64,000 bases of DNA, from positions 78,073-142,072 of the forward strand of contig QANZ01022571.1 in assembly GCA_003254925.1 (NCBI GenBank). The letters run 5' to 3'. Position 1 is the first letter of the stretch, and each line of letters opens with the position of its first letter. A program made the translations under genes and the position numbers. The stretch is from Chamaecrista fasciculata (lineage: Eukaryota; Streptophyta; Magnoliopsida; Fabales; Fabaceae). Shown here piece by piece: positions 47,801 to 61,600 of the stretch. The notes below the pieces were generated by a model. It was not told the DNA's origin and did not search any database. It saw nothing but the letters and a program-made list of their open reading frames with translations.

Positions 47801-50800
47801 CAACTGAATTCCAAGGTGAAGTTTGGTCCAAGCCTTATCTTCCATGTAGAAACAATGGGATGGCAGTTCATATAAAAAGAAACTTGTACTCAGTTAAGAC
47901 TTGTCTTAGCTATATGGAACATAGTTTTTGTTTGCTTAACTGTAAGCATAAACAGAGAAGTTAAACAGTTCGACTAATTTCAGCTTAATAATGATGGTTA
48001 GCTAATGTGTCATCTTCCTTGGTAAAGCAACAGAGCGTTTCTCATAACTAGTTTGGACTCAGAAGGAACTTGGCATTTATAAGATCTATAGACAACTGGA
48101 CACTATTAAATGTCCTCCTCCAACAATTAAAAGCCCAACTTTGTGAGATAGCTCATAGGAGTGATAAAAAAACATGTAACTCCAAGAAGGAGGAAAATAA
48201 TTCAACACGCACCATACTCTGTACTAGCAGGAAATCGTGAAACATCAGATATATAAGCCACCCTGGTTTCTTCACCAAAAAGAAATCCCAAACTGACATA
48301 GTCCTCTCCATGCATAACCTGTCCAGAAAATTAGTGAGTATTCTCCATGATATAAGAGGAATAGAGTATTCTCTTATTAATGAAAAGGAATTGTGATTAC
48401 TAACTGGTAAAGGAGTAAATTTCAAGCCTGATGCAAAAAATGGTTGGTTGCAGTCTTCACCAATTATGTTCCAGTCCATCTGAGCTACTCTCCGTATTTC
48501 TTGCCCTTCCTTCAGTTTCTTGTTAACCAAGTAAGGAAACTTCTCTGCTATGCTGTTGTAATTAGTAAATATGTAAGACGAAAGTTCAACTGCTGTGGAG
48601 CATAGGCAGCAATAAATGCTAATGAAAGGGCTGTATATAAAAGAGAGAGAAAGAGAGATGCCACTGCTCCAATATTCAAGCACCGTAAAAAATTCATCTA
48701 ATTGATTTACAAATACAGATACCACTGCTCAGATATTCAAGCACTGTTAAAAGTTAAAATTTTCATATGCATTTTGTTTGACTTCAGTAGTGACGTGAAT
48801 TACAGCATTTATGTTGAATTAAAGAGCTGCATTCCCATGTTTTTTTTTTTGGCCAAAATTCCCTTGTATTTCTCGAATGTGAAAGAAAGTAGTCTGTATT
48901 TTGCTTATTACTGTTAATGAATTTGTTAACTGACTATAAATCATATTTATATATGAGAAGAGATACAAGAAGAGTAGTAGCAATGTGTATTTATCTATAT
49001 CACTAAACTTATTTTTTAAAAAACGGCAGCAGACACTACTGTATTGACATGACAGCCATGTGGGTTTGATGTGGGCACAGGCTCACAATACTTTGCGTTG
49101 AAACATGATTTTAATAAGATATTGTGAGTGGCAAAGATCAAACTCCAAACCACTTGGCCATAGAGACTCTAATAACATATGAAGGACTAGTTCAACTTCA
49201 TAGCTTAAGCTGTTAAGTGATGGCTCATGAATAGTTTTTACTATAATATTTAAAACAACTTAAATACATAAATAAGAGAAAATTATTTTAACCTTCCATA
49301 AATTTAGTGGCTTCCTCTTATCTTCAAAATACATAGATCCTTACCTTCAAGTTTCAAAAGTCTTGAAAAATAATCCTTTAATTCTTTTTTCCCCTAACAG
49401 AAAAACTAAAAGAATCATCAGAGCCTTATCAAATGGAACACAAGTTGGTCCAATACCAGCAGATTACTCTGTAGTTTGTATGATTTTCTTTTAAAATCTT
49501 AAAGAAGGTTGATTAGCTACTACAAAGAGAAGGTAAGTGTACTTAGCTAAACCAAAGGGAAGTTGTAGTGATTTTTTCAACAGAGAAATAACATAAACAA
49601 GGTTAATAGAGATACCTATCCATTGAATGACGACTTAAATATATGGGAGTGGGATCAATATCATTTGTAGGACTGAATGGCTGTACAGCACGTATATCAT
49701 CCAATCCAAGGACTGCATCTGCATGCTCATGAGTCAAAATAATCTGCATTCAAGCAAGAAATAATTTACCTTCAGAGAAAGTGAGCTAAAGTTTGACAAA
49801 GCTACAAGAAAATAAAAAAAAAACAAACAAGTTAGTCCAAAAGAAGAATTCTACTCAATCCACTCTCTCAAAGCCTAAAGGTCAAAAGCAATTGCCATTT
49901 GCAATGGCTTATGGTTATCACTGTGTCACTAACAAAAGGTGTAATGTTTAAGCTTTCAAAGTTTGTATATGATTATTTGTATTCAAAGTTGGTTGAGGTA
50001 CTTTATATATTGCCCTCATTTTTGGACTGAGAACTTGCCTCATGTTTTCTCATCATAAGATGTTCAGCCATGAGGTATAATGTGCATATTTAGTTTTAAA
50101 TTTTACACGATCTAACTGGTGTATTGTTATAACTGCAATTGATAGATGCGAGACAACTATACAATATCTCTTGTTTAAGTACAAGGTATTTGTTAGTGAA
50201 TGCTTTATGCCCAGTATGCCCCTCGATTTGATTTTTCAATTGTTTCCTTTTTCTGATTATATTGAAATTGAATAGGCTTATCTTCTTTGTCATTTATATT
50301 ACTATTTTCAAACCAAGTGGTCAGTCTGTATAGCTATGTGTAAGATATGACAGTGTTCACGTACATCCTGGAGACATGGGGTTTGCTTTAGGATTGTTCT
50401 GACTTCTGGCTAATCCAAGTAGTCTGGTTGTGTGGTGTTTTGGTTCATCTATTAAGTTGTTGCATATGAAGGAAAAGTCTCTACTTAATAAATTCAGAAA
50501 ACCTATATTTACACCTATGGAGTTTATTAACAGCCAACTTAATAGTGCGCATATAAGGTTAGATTGGTGTAGAGTTGAATTGACATCTTAAAACAACAAT
50601 GTCAAGAGTAAATTCATTAAACGCAAATTTGTAAGATTCACTCACAGAATCAATTCTGGGAATCTTATGGAAAGTAAACCATCTAAGTACTGTCTCCCGA
50701 AATGTCTTGCCAACGTCTATCAATATGTAGTTGTGATTACCATCGCTTTGGCAATAGTCAATTAGAAGGGATGTATTACACCTGCAAAGCCACAACATGT

Positions 50801-51352
50801 TAAGATCAACCACTATTTATTTAATTTTAAAGCACACAATCCAATATTCTTAAACAAGTAGAGAAGCTGTTGAATATCAAATCCTAATTATTATTGTTAG
50901 ATACTCTCTTTGGCTCTGTCCGCCTCTCCATTGCTCAAAAACTCATAAAGCAAAAAAGCTTTTCAGACAGTCCTTGGGAGAATCATAAAACAAAATCAGA
51001 TTATCGCGTCAAATGCTCAACGCGTGACGTAACACTGAAATCGTTACAGAGAACATAAATCTTCCAACTCGAAGAGAGTAACCAAATCAAATCTAGGACA
51101 TGATTCCACAAGATACGGCAGAATAAAAAAAAAAAAGGAGACATAGAAGAGAAAGAACCTGTAATTGGGGTTCCGGTCAGGTGGAATCGATAATGCCTGA
51201 AAACAGATGGAGCAGGGAGGATCTGCAGGCCGGAGCAGGCACATCAAATTGGGGACCATACTGGAACAGCCGGTACCAAGAAAGATCAATGCGGATCTGG
51301 AGGCGTCGTCGGCGGGAGAGGAAGAAGGAGGATGATGATTGGCCATAGCCAT
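44807..51352 (-). CDS. Metallo-beta-lactamase-fold hydrolase (PhnP/C777.06c-like)
   Basis: Nine exons: 51159-51352, 50646-50781, 49616-49743, 48405-48552, 48213-48318, 46393-46451, 45206-45241, 45021-45130 and 44807-44864. They join to 324 residues. The metal site is visible: H115-x-H117-x-D119 in THEHADA (the usual last His of HxHxDH is Ala, as in this subfamily), a His in VMHGEDY, an Asp in YISDVSRFP and a His in GMTHEFDYD. GTGCSS near residue 27 and LIDVGKTF near 85 are the usual N-terminal strand motifs. A CxxC pair (C47, C50) and C38 lie in the insert after GTGCSS. The family includes phosphodiesterases such as PhnP; the plant substrate is unknown to me. The start is ATG at 51352, with a second ATG two codons on. 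Arabidopsis At1g30300 is the likely ortholog, from memory. Confidence 0.9.
49896..50447 (+). repeat. Dispersed repeat, copy A, in hydrolase intron 2
   Basis: This segment matches the reverse complement of about 59145-59665 over most of its length. Shared blocks include CACTAACAAAAGGTGTAA, TTTAAGCTTTCAAAGTT, AATTTTACACGATCTAACTG and GTTCACGTACATCCTGGAGA. No open frame or terminal inverted repeat was recognised. It lies wholly between exons 2 and 3 of the hydrolase gene. Confidence 0.85.
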
Positions 51353-52137
51353 AGCCAAAGCTTGACTGGAGGATGCAGAAGAGAAGAATGGAAAAGGAAA
51401 GAGAAGAGAGAATGAAATGTTTGGTGAGAAAAGAGAGAGAGAGAGAATGGAAATAAAAAAATAAGGAAGGAGGGATTATTCGATTCATTGAGTCGTGAGG
51501 AAGGAAGCGACGTTCAGAACGCGCGAAAATCAACGGTTTCCTGTGATAGGTCTTATTTATATTTTATACACGTGACAAATCTGGAGCTAAGACACTGAGG
51601 ATACTCACTCTCATACTAAAAAATTATTACACTGAAAGTGGAAACTGGAAAGAAAGAATATACGGCATTTTTTTTTTGACAGCGGTGAGAGTGAGAATCA
51701 TCTATGAGAAACTTAAGAGAATGGCCAGAAAAGAAAGAAAGAAACAAACAAACAAGAATAGGCCTTTGAGTAGTATGAGAAATTCGAGTTTTCAGTTCCA
51801 CCCCTCTTTTGTTTTCTAGAAATAATTTATATCTTAAATACAATTTTTTAAAATTTAGAAAATCAATTGTCTAATATAAAACTGATATAAATAGATTATT
51901 TCACATAAAAATATTTTATTGATATATTTTGGCTCTCTATTTTGAGATTATATCTTAAATTTCAAATTTTCAAAACATATTTTATTTTTTCTTTTTCAAA
52001 ATTTTATATTAAACATATTGACTAAACTAGTAAACTTTTTTTTTTCTTTTTTAGCTGAACTAAACTAGTAAACTAAGTCAGGCCAAAAACTAGTAAACTA
52101 TCAATAAGGATCAAGTCTACTGAAAAAAATTAATATC
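51353..52137. other. Promoter region of the hydrolase gene
   Basis: A GA-rich (CT-rich on the coding strand) leader at about 51365-51480 is typical of a plant 5' UTR. Beyond it the sequence is AT-rich without a recognisable gene. Confidence 0.4.
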
Positions 52138-52575
52138 TCATTTTGGTCCCAAATATTGGTAAAATGTTTCATTTTGGTCTCAAACTATTGAATTTGGTTA
52201 TATTTTTCTCGTCTCTCATTTCAATTTCAAAGTACTTGTTAAAAGGAACTCGTAGTTCTGAATTCGTCGCATTCAAATTTGAAACAAGAGAAATGTAATC
52301 AATTTTGCTTGTTTGACCGAAAAACGAAAGGTCTACTTTTAGGACCGATTTGACGTCATTTGCTGACGGCCCCAACTAGATAGAGAAAGTACTCTTCGAG
52401 AACAATACGTAGCTCTAAACTCATCATATTTGAACTTGAAACAAGCCATATTCAATAGTTGGGACCAAAATTAAACATTTTGCAAACATTTAGGACCAAT
52501 TTGAACATTTTGAAACATAATGGACCAAAATGAACATTAAGGCATACATTTAGGACCAAATTGACCCTTTAACCT
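52138..52575. mobile_element. Fold-back MITE with internal repeats
   Basis: The left arm (CATTTTGGTCCCAAATATTG, TTTCATTTTGGTCTC) pairs with the right arm (TTGGGACCAAAATTAAAC, TTTAGGACCAATTTGAAC, AGGACCAAATTGACCC). The centre has diverged inverted copies (GGAACTCGTAGTTCTGAATTC and GAACAATACGTAGCTCTAAA). It has no coding capacity. Confidence 0.6.
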
Positions 52576-55500
52576 TATAGATTTATAGTTGATGTCATAC
52601 TTCTTTTAATCTTTTTGCTAAAATTATATTTTGACCCCTCATGTATTTACTTTTTTCAATATGATCCCTTTTAAATTTTTCTTCTAAATTTAATTCCTCA
52701 TAAAAGACAAAATTATTAGATGATTTGGTGATATACAAAAGAGAAAATCGCACTTGCACATATATAAAACATAATCTAATAACTAAAGATAAGGAAATAC
52801 CAAGAAAATTAATACCATAGATTTCATTATTAGTAACCAACAATATAAATGAAAGACTGATCATGTTTGCCTCAATTAATCAATATAACTAACCTTATTT
52901 AATGGGTAAAGGCTTTTGTTATTGTTATTGTTGTTAATATTCTTAATCTCTCTATCTAGTTTTTAACTAAATTAATAATGTAATAATTTTGATTGAAGAT
53001 ATACTACTATACACTATTAATTAATAATACGACATGTTAATTGTCTTATAAATCGTTAAGTAATTTTTTTTTATATTTTTATGATTTTACTTAAAGTTCT
53101 TGAATTTTCTTTTGAAAATTTTATATGGTCAATAGGAAAATAAAATTTATTTATACATCAATTAAAATATTATGAAGTTAACTCACACATCATATTTTCA
53201 ATTAATAATAATATGTTATAAATTTAATTAAATATTTTATAAAAGGCTGACATTAATAATACAAACACTGTCATTAATAATAAAAACATTAATAATTTGT
53301 GATATTGCTTTCATATTGTTTTGTTTGCTTTTTCGTTTTATTTTTCACTTCAAAGAATTAAATAAATCTATATCTATATCTATATAATATATTAAAGAGG
53401 AAGTTTCAGTAGTTCTTACAAGTGTCGCCCTTTACATAATTCAATTTTAAATATTACTTATTATCTAATTCTGATTATTAAAATCTAAAAAATATTTTAA
53501 ATTTTTAAAAAATAGACATTAATATTAAGTTTTATTAAAACTTTCAATAAAATAACTATGAATCTAAAAACAACATTATTGATATTAAGCTTAAAAGTTT
53601 AAACTTAAAAAAATAGAGATACTATTAAGTTTAAATGTGACTAAAAAGATATTTTAGTTTTTTACGTGTGTATTATATACTCATCATAAAACACAATTAT
53701 TAATTTTGATATTATATATATAGTTTTAAAAATTAAACTTCCAAATATGAATATATCTATGAAAATAGACATCAAGATTGCATAATTATCTTTTAAAAAG
53801 TGAAAATTTCATTCAAATTTAAATATGGCGTAACATATTTAACCTTAATAAAGTTTTTTTAAAATTATATAAATAAATCTATTTCGACAAAAAAAAAAGC
53901 CTTTGTTACTATATGATTATGTAAGATTATAAAAATCCCAAAGTTGACCATAACTGTAATATAGTTTTGTGATAGAGAGATGATATCGCATATATATTGT
54001 ATATTCATTAAATTTGGGGTACGTATGCAAAGTTTGATTCTTGACATGGGATGCAATGGGTCATGAGCCAATAAGATAATGACAAGTGGAATAGTTAGTT
54101 GTATGTAACTCATGGTGTGACTCCATACACGGTTTTGATTGATTAAAAAATTATCATTTTTTTTAATTATTTTTCAACATTAAATTATATCAATGGCTAT
54201 AATTATGCCACATCAGCATTTACATCTCATGTTAAGAATTAAACTTTACATATTAGACTAACCCTTAAATTTGTGTGCATTCTATTACTGTATTACATAT
54301 AATTGACTCATTCTATTAATTAATGCAGGGGAGGATCGATGGTACGATTAAACCCCAATTCATGAAAAGGTTCAAAAAATTTAAAGGAATGTTCCGTGTA
54401 TGTGATCTCACAATTCAATGTTGATAAAGTCTTTGATGCATATCGGACATCATGCTTTAAAGATCAACTTTCAGTTTTATTAGGATAATAAGTCGCGATA
54501 ATGATTCAATTATCCATAAGTATGATTTTAATTTGTGCCTATAAGTAACATCACCACTTATGCAGTTATGCTATTGATGACAATAATATCTTGGTTGGTA
54601 AGAGAATTAAAATTGATTATTTTTTTAAAAAAATGTCTTAACTCATTTTTTTTATTATGTGCCTTGATTTAATTTTCATTACAAGTGTTATATGAAGACT
54701 TCATGACAATTTTAATCTCGTAAATATTTGACTAAAGACAAACTGATCAAGCACTTAATTAATAATAATACAACACAATTCGAATTGACTAAAATCAATT
54801 AAATTTGATTACTTTATTTAATTGATCATATTATAATTTTTTAAATTCAATTAATTTTATTTAGCCATCACATGATCTAGTTTGTATTATAAATTAAATG
54901 AATTAAACTAATTAAATTTAAATTTTTTTAATACAATATATTACATATCAATATTAAATATTAATTTTATAATTTTTTTCATGAAAAATCAATATAAATG
55001 TTTCATTCAATTGGAAACAATTTAAATAACAAAACACACATGTCATGATGTCAATCATAAAAAAGTTTACTCATGTGAAAATATGTGAATTAATCTTCAT
55101 GGCACACATAAATTGAGATTATCTATATTTTAAAAAGAAAAAACCAAATCCATGCATCTTACAAGTGGATCAAGTTCATCATTGAATGCATATATTTTGT
55201 TTTTTAAAAATGAAGAAAGATGAGAATTCTATTTGATGAAAAATATATTGCAATACTCATAATCTAATAAGCAAGTGTATATTTACTCTCCAAATGTAAT
55301 AACAAGATAAAAACAAATAACATGTAACACATCCCAAAAATACATATAAAAGAGAGTCATTCAACCATTTGATTCTTTGAATGAAATATATTTATATTTT
55401 TATTATGAATGATTTTAGTTTATATTATAATCATATAAATATATTTTATATTATTATAATAAAATAATATTTTTTTTACTTTAAATTAGTTTTATAAAAT

Positions 55501-56449
55501 GTATTTTAGTAAAACCGACCACAAATTCAATAATGAAGTATTGTTAATATAAAGTGTCATACAAACGAAAAGATTACCTCATCCTATACTAACGTGCTTA
55601 GGAATGATGGACGGCATGAAACCTTCGCAAAGATAGACAAATCATCAGGAATCATCAAGCTATCAAAAGTGTTCGCAATTGTTATAACCCAATATATAAA
55701 AATTCTTGCAATGATCAATATTGTCGTCGCCTCACCCAGCTCAAGTCTTCTTGAAACATTATAAGAAAACATACGGGATAAACTTACATATTGTTGATTT
55801 AAGAAGAACAAAAATATGTCTTTTAGTATTTCGAAGACGAATTTTCTCTCTTTTATTTTCTTGTAATAATTTATATCTTAAATACAACTTTTTAAAATTT
55901 TAAATACAATTTTCTTTCTTTTATGACAAAAGAAAATAAATTGTCTAACATAAAATTGACATAATTAGATTATTTCACTTGAAAAAAAGTTCATTCTATA
56001 AAGCATTTCATAGTGATGCCATATTTTGACACTCTATTTTAGGATTTTATCTTAAATTTCAAATTTTCAAAGCATATTTTATTTTTTAAAAAAAAGTTTT
56101 TTACATCAAACATATTGACTAAACTAGTAAACTTAGTTATCAATAAGGATTAAGTTTAGTGAAAGAGACTAATGTCTCTCAAAAAGAATACTCAAATTTG
56201 AATCCTCAAATGAAAGATACTTATAACAAATCAAAAGAAAAACTTGTGACACAACCAATAACTAAGAGTTATTAGATATCTAGTTGAAAAATCTTTAATC
56301 ACAATATAATAAATTCAAATTTAAATTTTTGTTGGCAATAAATATTCATATTAAATATCCAAGAGTGTTTCAAATAAAATTCATAAAATTCTCTTCGAAG
56401 AGAAAAAAATAAAACAATGACCGGCAAAAGTACCAAAAGGACTTAATAC
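52576..56449. other. Strongly AT-rich spacer, no gene seen
   Basis: About 3.9 kb without a recognisable gene. A (CTATAT)n run at about 53370-53390 leads into TATTAAAGAGGAAGTTTC, a weak resemblance to a Helitron 5' end. Segments near 51830-52080 and 55860-56160 share sequence (AATTTATATCTTAAATACAA, TTGACTAAACTAGTAAACT), so they are copies of one repeat about 4 kb apart in direct orientation. Confidence 0.45.
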
Positions 56450-57985
56450 GGGTTTTTTTATTTTAATAATAAAAAAAATAAAAAATAAAATATTTTGATC
56501 ACTCAACAAAAAAAATTATTCCCTATATGGGTGCCACGTGGCACTCATTTATTTTTAATTTTTTTTTAAATGAAATCGCAGACATGACTGCGATTTTATT
56601 TTCTTTTTTAAAAAATTAAAAATAAAATCGCAAACTTGACTGCGATTTCATTTTTAATTTATTTATTTTTTTAAAAAATTGAAATCGCACAGTTGACTGC
56701 GATTTTATTTTCATTTTTTTAAAAAAAAATCGTACACTAACCTATGATTTTATTTTATTTTCAATTTTTTTCAAAAAAATAAAATAAAATTGAACCCCAT
56801 AGTTTGACCTGCGATTTGGAGTCAGAGGAGGGAAAAAATATTAAACCGTGTCGCACACAAGTATTGAACCCCATACTTTGCATAAGATAAAATTTTCTCT
56901 CCCATTCCGTTGAGCCAGAACATGCGCATTGATTGCAATTTCAACAACCAAAATGTTATATAAAGTATGTCCTGTGATCTAAAAAAATACGAAATTGCCC
57001 CCAAAATTATTGACAAAGTAACATGTTGTCATGTCTATAATAGTTAAAAAACCAAGCAAACAAGACAAAAACAAGAAAAGCCAATTTTAAGCAAGCAAAT
57101 GACGTTTTTTGACGAAACGAAGGCGGCCAAACCCATATGGGTTTTGGCCTCGTCTCGAAAAGTTACCCGAAATTCATATATCATTTGCTGAATTCTGACT
57201 TGTATAGCTCCCGATATCTTCGTTTAAAGTTTTGACCTAAAATGTCCTACGTTTTCTCTCCGTACTATCTCGAAACTCATTTTTGGTACTTCCCTACTCT
57301 AGATCTCGCGAAAACGTATCGAAACGACTACTCATAATGTCAAAATCGTTCGACAGTCATTTAGTTATCGCGATTTCAAATTCTGCTTGAACTTAAAATT
57401 TCTCAAATTTCCCATCTCAACATGTTACTTTGTCAATAATTTTAGGGGCAATTTTGTATTTTTTTAGATCACAGGACATATTTTATATAATTGTCGTTGT
57501 TCAAATTGCAATCAATACGCATGTTCTGACTCAACGGAATGAGGGAGAAAATTTTATCTTATGCAAAGTATAAGGTTCAATACTTGTGTGCGACACGGTT
57601 CAATATTTTTTTTCCCTCCTCTGACTGCAAATCGCAGGTCAAACTATGGGGTTCAATTTCATTTTATTCTTTTAAAAAAATTGAAAATAAAATAAAATCA
57701 ATTAGTGTGCGATTTTTTAAAAAAAAAATGAAAATAAAATCGCAGTCAACTGTGCGATTTTAATTTTTTTAAAAAAAAATTAAAAATGAAATCGCAATCA
57801 AGTTTGCGATTTTATTTTTAATTTTTTAAAAAAAGAAAATAAAATCGCAGTGATATCTACAATTTCATTTTTTTAAAAAAAAAAATTTTAAAATAAACAA
57901 GTGCTACATGGCACCCATATGAGAAATAATTTTTTTTTTTGGTGATCAAAATCTTTTTTTTTTTATTATTAAAAGAAAAAAACCC
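56450..57985. mobile_element. 1.5-kb transposon with terminal inverted arms over 500 bp long
   Basis: The outer ends are GGGTTTTTTTATTTTAATAA and, in reverse complement, GGGTTTTTTTCTTTTAATAA. TTAATAC flanks both (56443-56449 and 57986-57992), or 8 bp if a C is shared. The arms (about 56450-57025 and 57415-57985) stay similar throughout, including a sub-terminal array of inverted AAATCGCAGTC/GACTGCGATTT motifs and the stretch CACACAAGTATTGAACCCCA. About 390 bp between the arms is unique and non-coding. It is a non-autonomous fold-back element; the family is uncertain (Mutator-like or hAT-like by target-duplication size). Confidence 0.85.
57117..57150. repeat. Near-perfect palindrome in the element core
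   Basis: GGCCAAACCCATATGGG followed by TTTTGGCC forms a hairpin with only one base extra on one side. It lies in the non-repeated core of the 56450-57985 element. Confidence 0.8.
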
Positions 57986-57992
57986 TTAATAC

Positions 57993-58694
57993 AACATAGG
58001 AGCTTCTAAAGGAATTGATCCGTACAAATGGCACTGAATTTACTGATTACCAGTTTACCTTGTTTATTAGTAACCTTTTGATCGTCAAAGCTTAATTTCA
58101 TCAAACACACAAATGCTAAGAATGTCAATCCATGCTTTTTTATTGGTAATTGACTATATGCTCAACTATTTGATGTCAATTGTTATTTCTTATTGGGCAG
58201 CTTACACATACTTCCATCCTCGATAACCTCTCTTAATTAATGGGAAGTAGGGAACCGTACAGTTTCGAAACAATTCCATACAATAGACCATAAATATCAA
58301 ATAAGTACTTTCAGAAACTATTGCATCAACTTCACCTCACATTGATATTGGTGAAATTGGATTTTCCGGCGATTAAAACTAAAACACCCAAAAATTATAT
58401 GACATTTGATTCGTTTTCTTTCATCCAAAAGGTGCAGTTACATCATACATTAGGTTTATCTTCACATTTGTTTCTCCTTCTGCCCCAAAGTTCCTAACGC
58501 ACGATGCTACAGCAGCAAAGCAGAGTCCCAGAATATCATTATGCATCACATCACGTGTAGGTAGTGCAGTTAACCATATCATAATCTGCTTAAAAAATTA
58601 AATCAGTGTTAAGAACAGACATGATTGGTGATGCTGAGGCACAAACAATGAAAATATAATACTGTAACCAACCTATTGAAATTGAACGTCAACT
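57993..58694. other. Spacer downstream of TAD2, no gene seen
   Basis: The region between the transposon and the TAD2 stop probably contains the TAD2 3' UTR in its right part. No coding sequence is recognisable. Confidence 0.4.
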
Positions 58695-61600
58695 TCATGG
58701 CTGACAAGTTAGAGGCCTGTGAGGCTTTGGAGCTGAGACGAAATAATTAAAAATCATAAGCTTTCTAAACTTCTCAACAATATTACCATGTTTGGTCACA
58801 GCAGAGATTCTTCTATCAATTACTAAATCAGAAAATTTATGCAATAATTCACTTATAAATCATCTTATGAAGTAAATTTAACTTCTTTCATTATCAACCG
58901 CCAATGAGCTTTGAAACTCAGTATTGTTTGAGTTGTCTCCAAAATTGAAAGATCTGATTTCGAATCTAAGTCAAGACCAAATTAATATTAAATAAATAAA
59001 CTATGTAAAGGCAGCAAGCCAACAACACATTCTTATGCTATCAGTGTATGTCTGTCAATGCATCACTGTGAAATAATCCATTATCATGACCCTACAATTT
59101 ATTTTTGCCATGGGCACTCTTGCTCTGCTATGGCTTTCACGTTCTCATAAGAATAATTACCAAAACACCGCACAACCAAGCTCATGATTAACCCGAACAA
59201 CTCTAAAGCACAGCTCATGTCTCCAGGATGTACGTGAACACAGTCATATCTTCCACATAGTTATACAGACTGACTACTTGGACTGAAAATAGTAATATAA
59301 AGGACAAAGAAGATAAGACTATTCAGTTTCAATATAATCAGAAAAAAAGAAACAATTAAAGAACAAATACCATGTGCTTAAACAAGAGATTTTGACTAGT
59401 TATCTCATATCTATCGTAAGCAATTATAACAATACACCAGTTAGATCGTGTAAAATTAAAAGTTAAATAAGCACAATTATACCTCATGGCTGGAAATCTT
59501 AAGATGAGAAAACATGAAGCAAATTCTCAGTCCAAAATTGAGGGCAAATATATAAAAACCTCAACCAACTTCGAACACAAATAATCATATCCCAACTTTG
59601 AAAGCTTAAACAGTTACACCTTTTGTTAGTGATGCAGTGATACTCACACTTTGAGAATCACCATCCTCCAAATGCAGTATAGTAATTAAAGCAACTTACC
59701 ATTTGGATTTCCTTGTTCATAAAATGTTCGCAGGAGACCGACTGCTTCTGATGCCATTATGCCTCCAGTACATTTGAAACTGTTTCCTTGTGTAACTTCA
59801 CTGTCAAATTAGAATAAACATAGGAAGTCAGGAATCATTTAGTTAAATATATAAGTAGTTGAAGAAGAAACATACAGAAAAAGATTACAGGAAAAAGTCC
59901 TAGTGAATATTCTCATAAGTATTCAAGTTACACACATAAGAGAACCAGGCTAATGTGATGAATATTCATAGTCACTCAAACTCCAACGTCATACAGTGGT
60001 CTTGAAAGTTCATAATAATATTTAGAATTTTAGTTTAAAAAAAGAACTGCTCTTCTGAAAATAAAAAACAGTCTCCACATGCATTAGGTGGTTTTCCCTT
60101 CAGCTGCTAGTACACCCCCGCCTCCCAAAAGAAAAAAAAAAGAATGAAGAGGCAGATAGCAGAAAAACATGAAAGGTAAGTTCAAGTATCTCAGAATAAG
60201 ATATCTACCTATCTGGGAAAGACAAAAATAAAATATTTTGAAAGAAAAAGGAAATTAGCACCAAAAACAAAAATAGCTAGCACTCAAGAAAAAACAGTAT
60301 AATTGATACCCAAAAATAACAAAATGTAGTAGATAGATGCTGCTGGCCGCAGAGGCATACCCATTAAGTGACATAGTGTTGCTTAAATGTAATGACAATA
60401 TTGATCCACAACCTCCAAATTTCTCATTGGCACATCCATAATATACTTCCTTTATACCTGAGGAATAAATTAACCAGTAAATGGATCATAATAGAGTGAC
60501 ATATACAATGTGACTGCTATCAATATTCAACAGTATTACCAAAGGAACATACCAAGAATTGATAAAGCAGATGCACACATTATGCATGGTTCACAGGTAA
60601 CATAAAGGCCGCAGCTTGAGAATTTTTCAGCTACTTCTGACATGGAAAGTCCATTTTTCTGCCACTGCTCTAGAAGAAAATCTATAGCTTCCATTTCTGC
60701 ATGCCTTGTAGCCTGTGAAGAAAGACATGGTAAAATCAAAAAGAAGAAAATTCATGGGAACAAAAGCCAGTGAAAAGATACAGTAAGGTAGAAAAGGATA
60801 CATGTTGACATAAATGGAAAAAGTAAAAATGTTGATACTAAAAATCAGTTAGAAAAGAAAATTTCTTACTTGTATAACATGTTTGATTACGAAACTATAA
60901 AGTGTTATTAAATTAGATCAGACCCTTTTATGTCAAGAAGTAAAACTGGAGAATGGAAAACTCAACTGCCATGACATAATTCCATCAAGAATGCTAACAA
61001 AACTAAAGTCTCATAACACAATGCTAACTGAAAACAAGAGTAATAGATAGAGATACTATCAACAGATGGATTTAAATAAAAAAGGCATTTCAGATCCAGC
61101 CCAGGGTGAGATAAGTCCCTCTTCAATTATTTTACATCATCAGCTATACAGTTTTCAAGTATAAAATCAAATATTTAATTTTAGAAATAATTCCATCAAG
61201 AATTTTCATTTGCAAAAAATCATAAACTTAAGGTTTGAGTTAATAATAAATTAAGTGTTGTATCAACTCTCTTTTTCATGTTACCATTTACACAAATGCA
61301 TTATCACTTGCATCACCTTCCTAGAGGTGTAAGATTTGCAATTTAGCTCTGACTGAAATAATGAAATTGCTGAAGAAACATTATGCTATTGTCTATGTAT
61401 TAAAAAAATGGACACACAGAACCTAAATAAGAAGCATAATAATTCAGAATAAGTCCAACCAACATATAGATGATAGAAGGAGCGGTCAAAAGTTGAAACT
61501 AAGCAGAGGATAATTGTCTGAAACAGAAACAAAGCCATTGATCAAATTACATTTCGTGTCTCAGTAGTTCGGTTCCTGCCTGAGGCTATAACCTTGCCAT

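Noticed and set aside
48153-48725. A 190-codon minus-strand frame
   Set aside because: It mixes hydrolase exon 4 and 5 sequence with intron sequence in more than one reading frame; the spliced gene explains it.
53365-53420. Possible Helitron 5' end
   Set aside because: The resemblance is limited to AT-rich sequence; no 3' hairpin with a CTRR end could be located.
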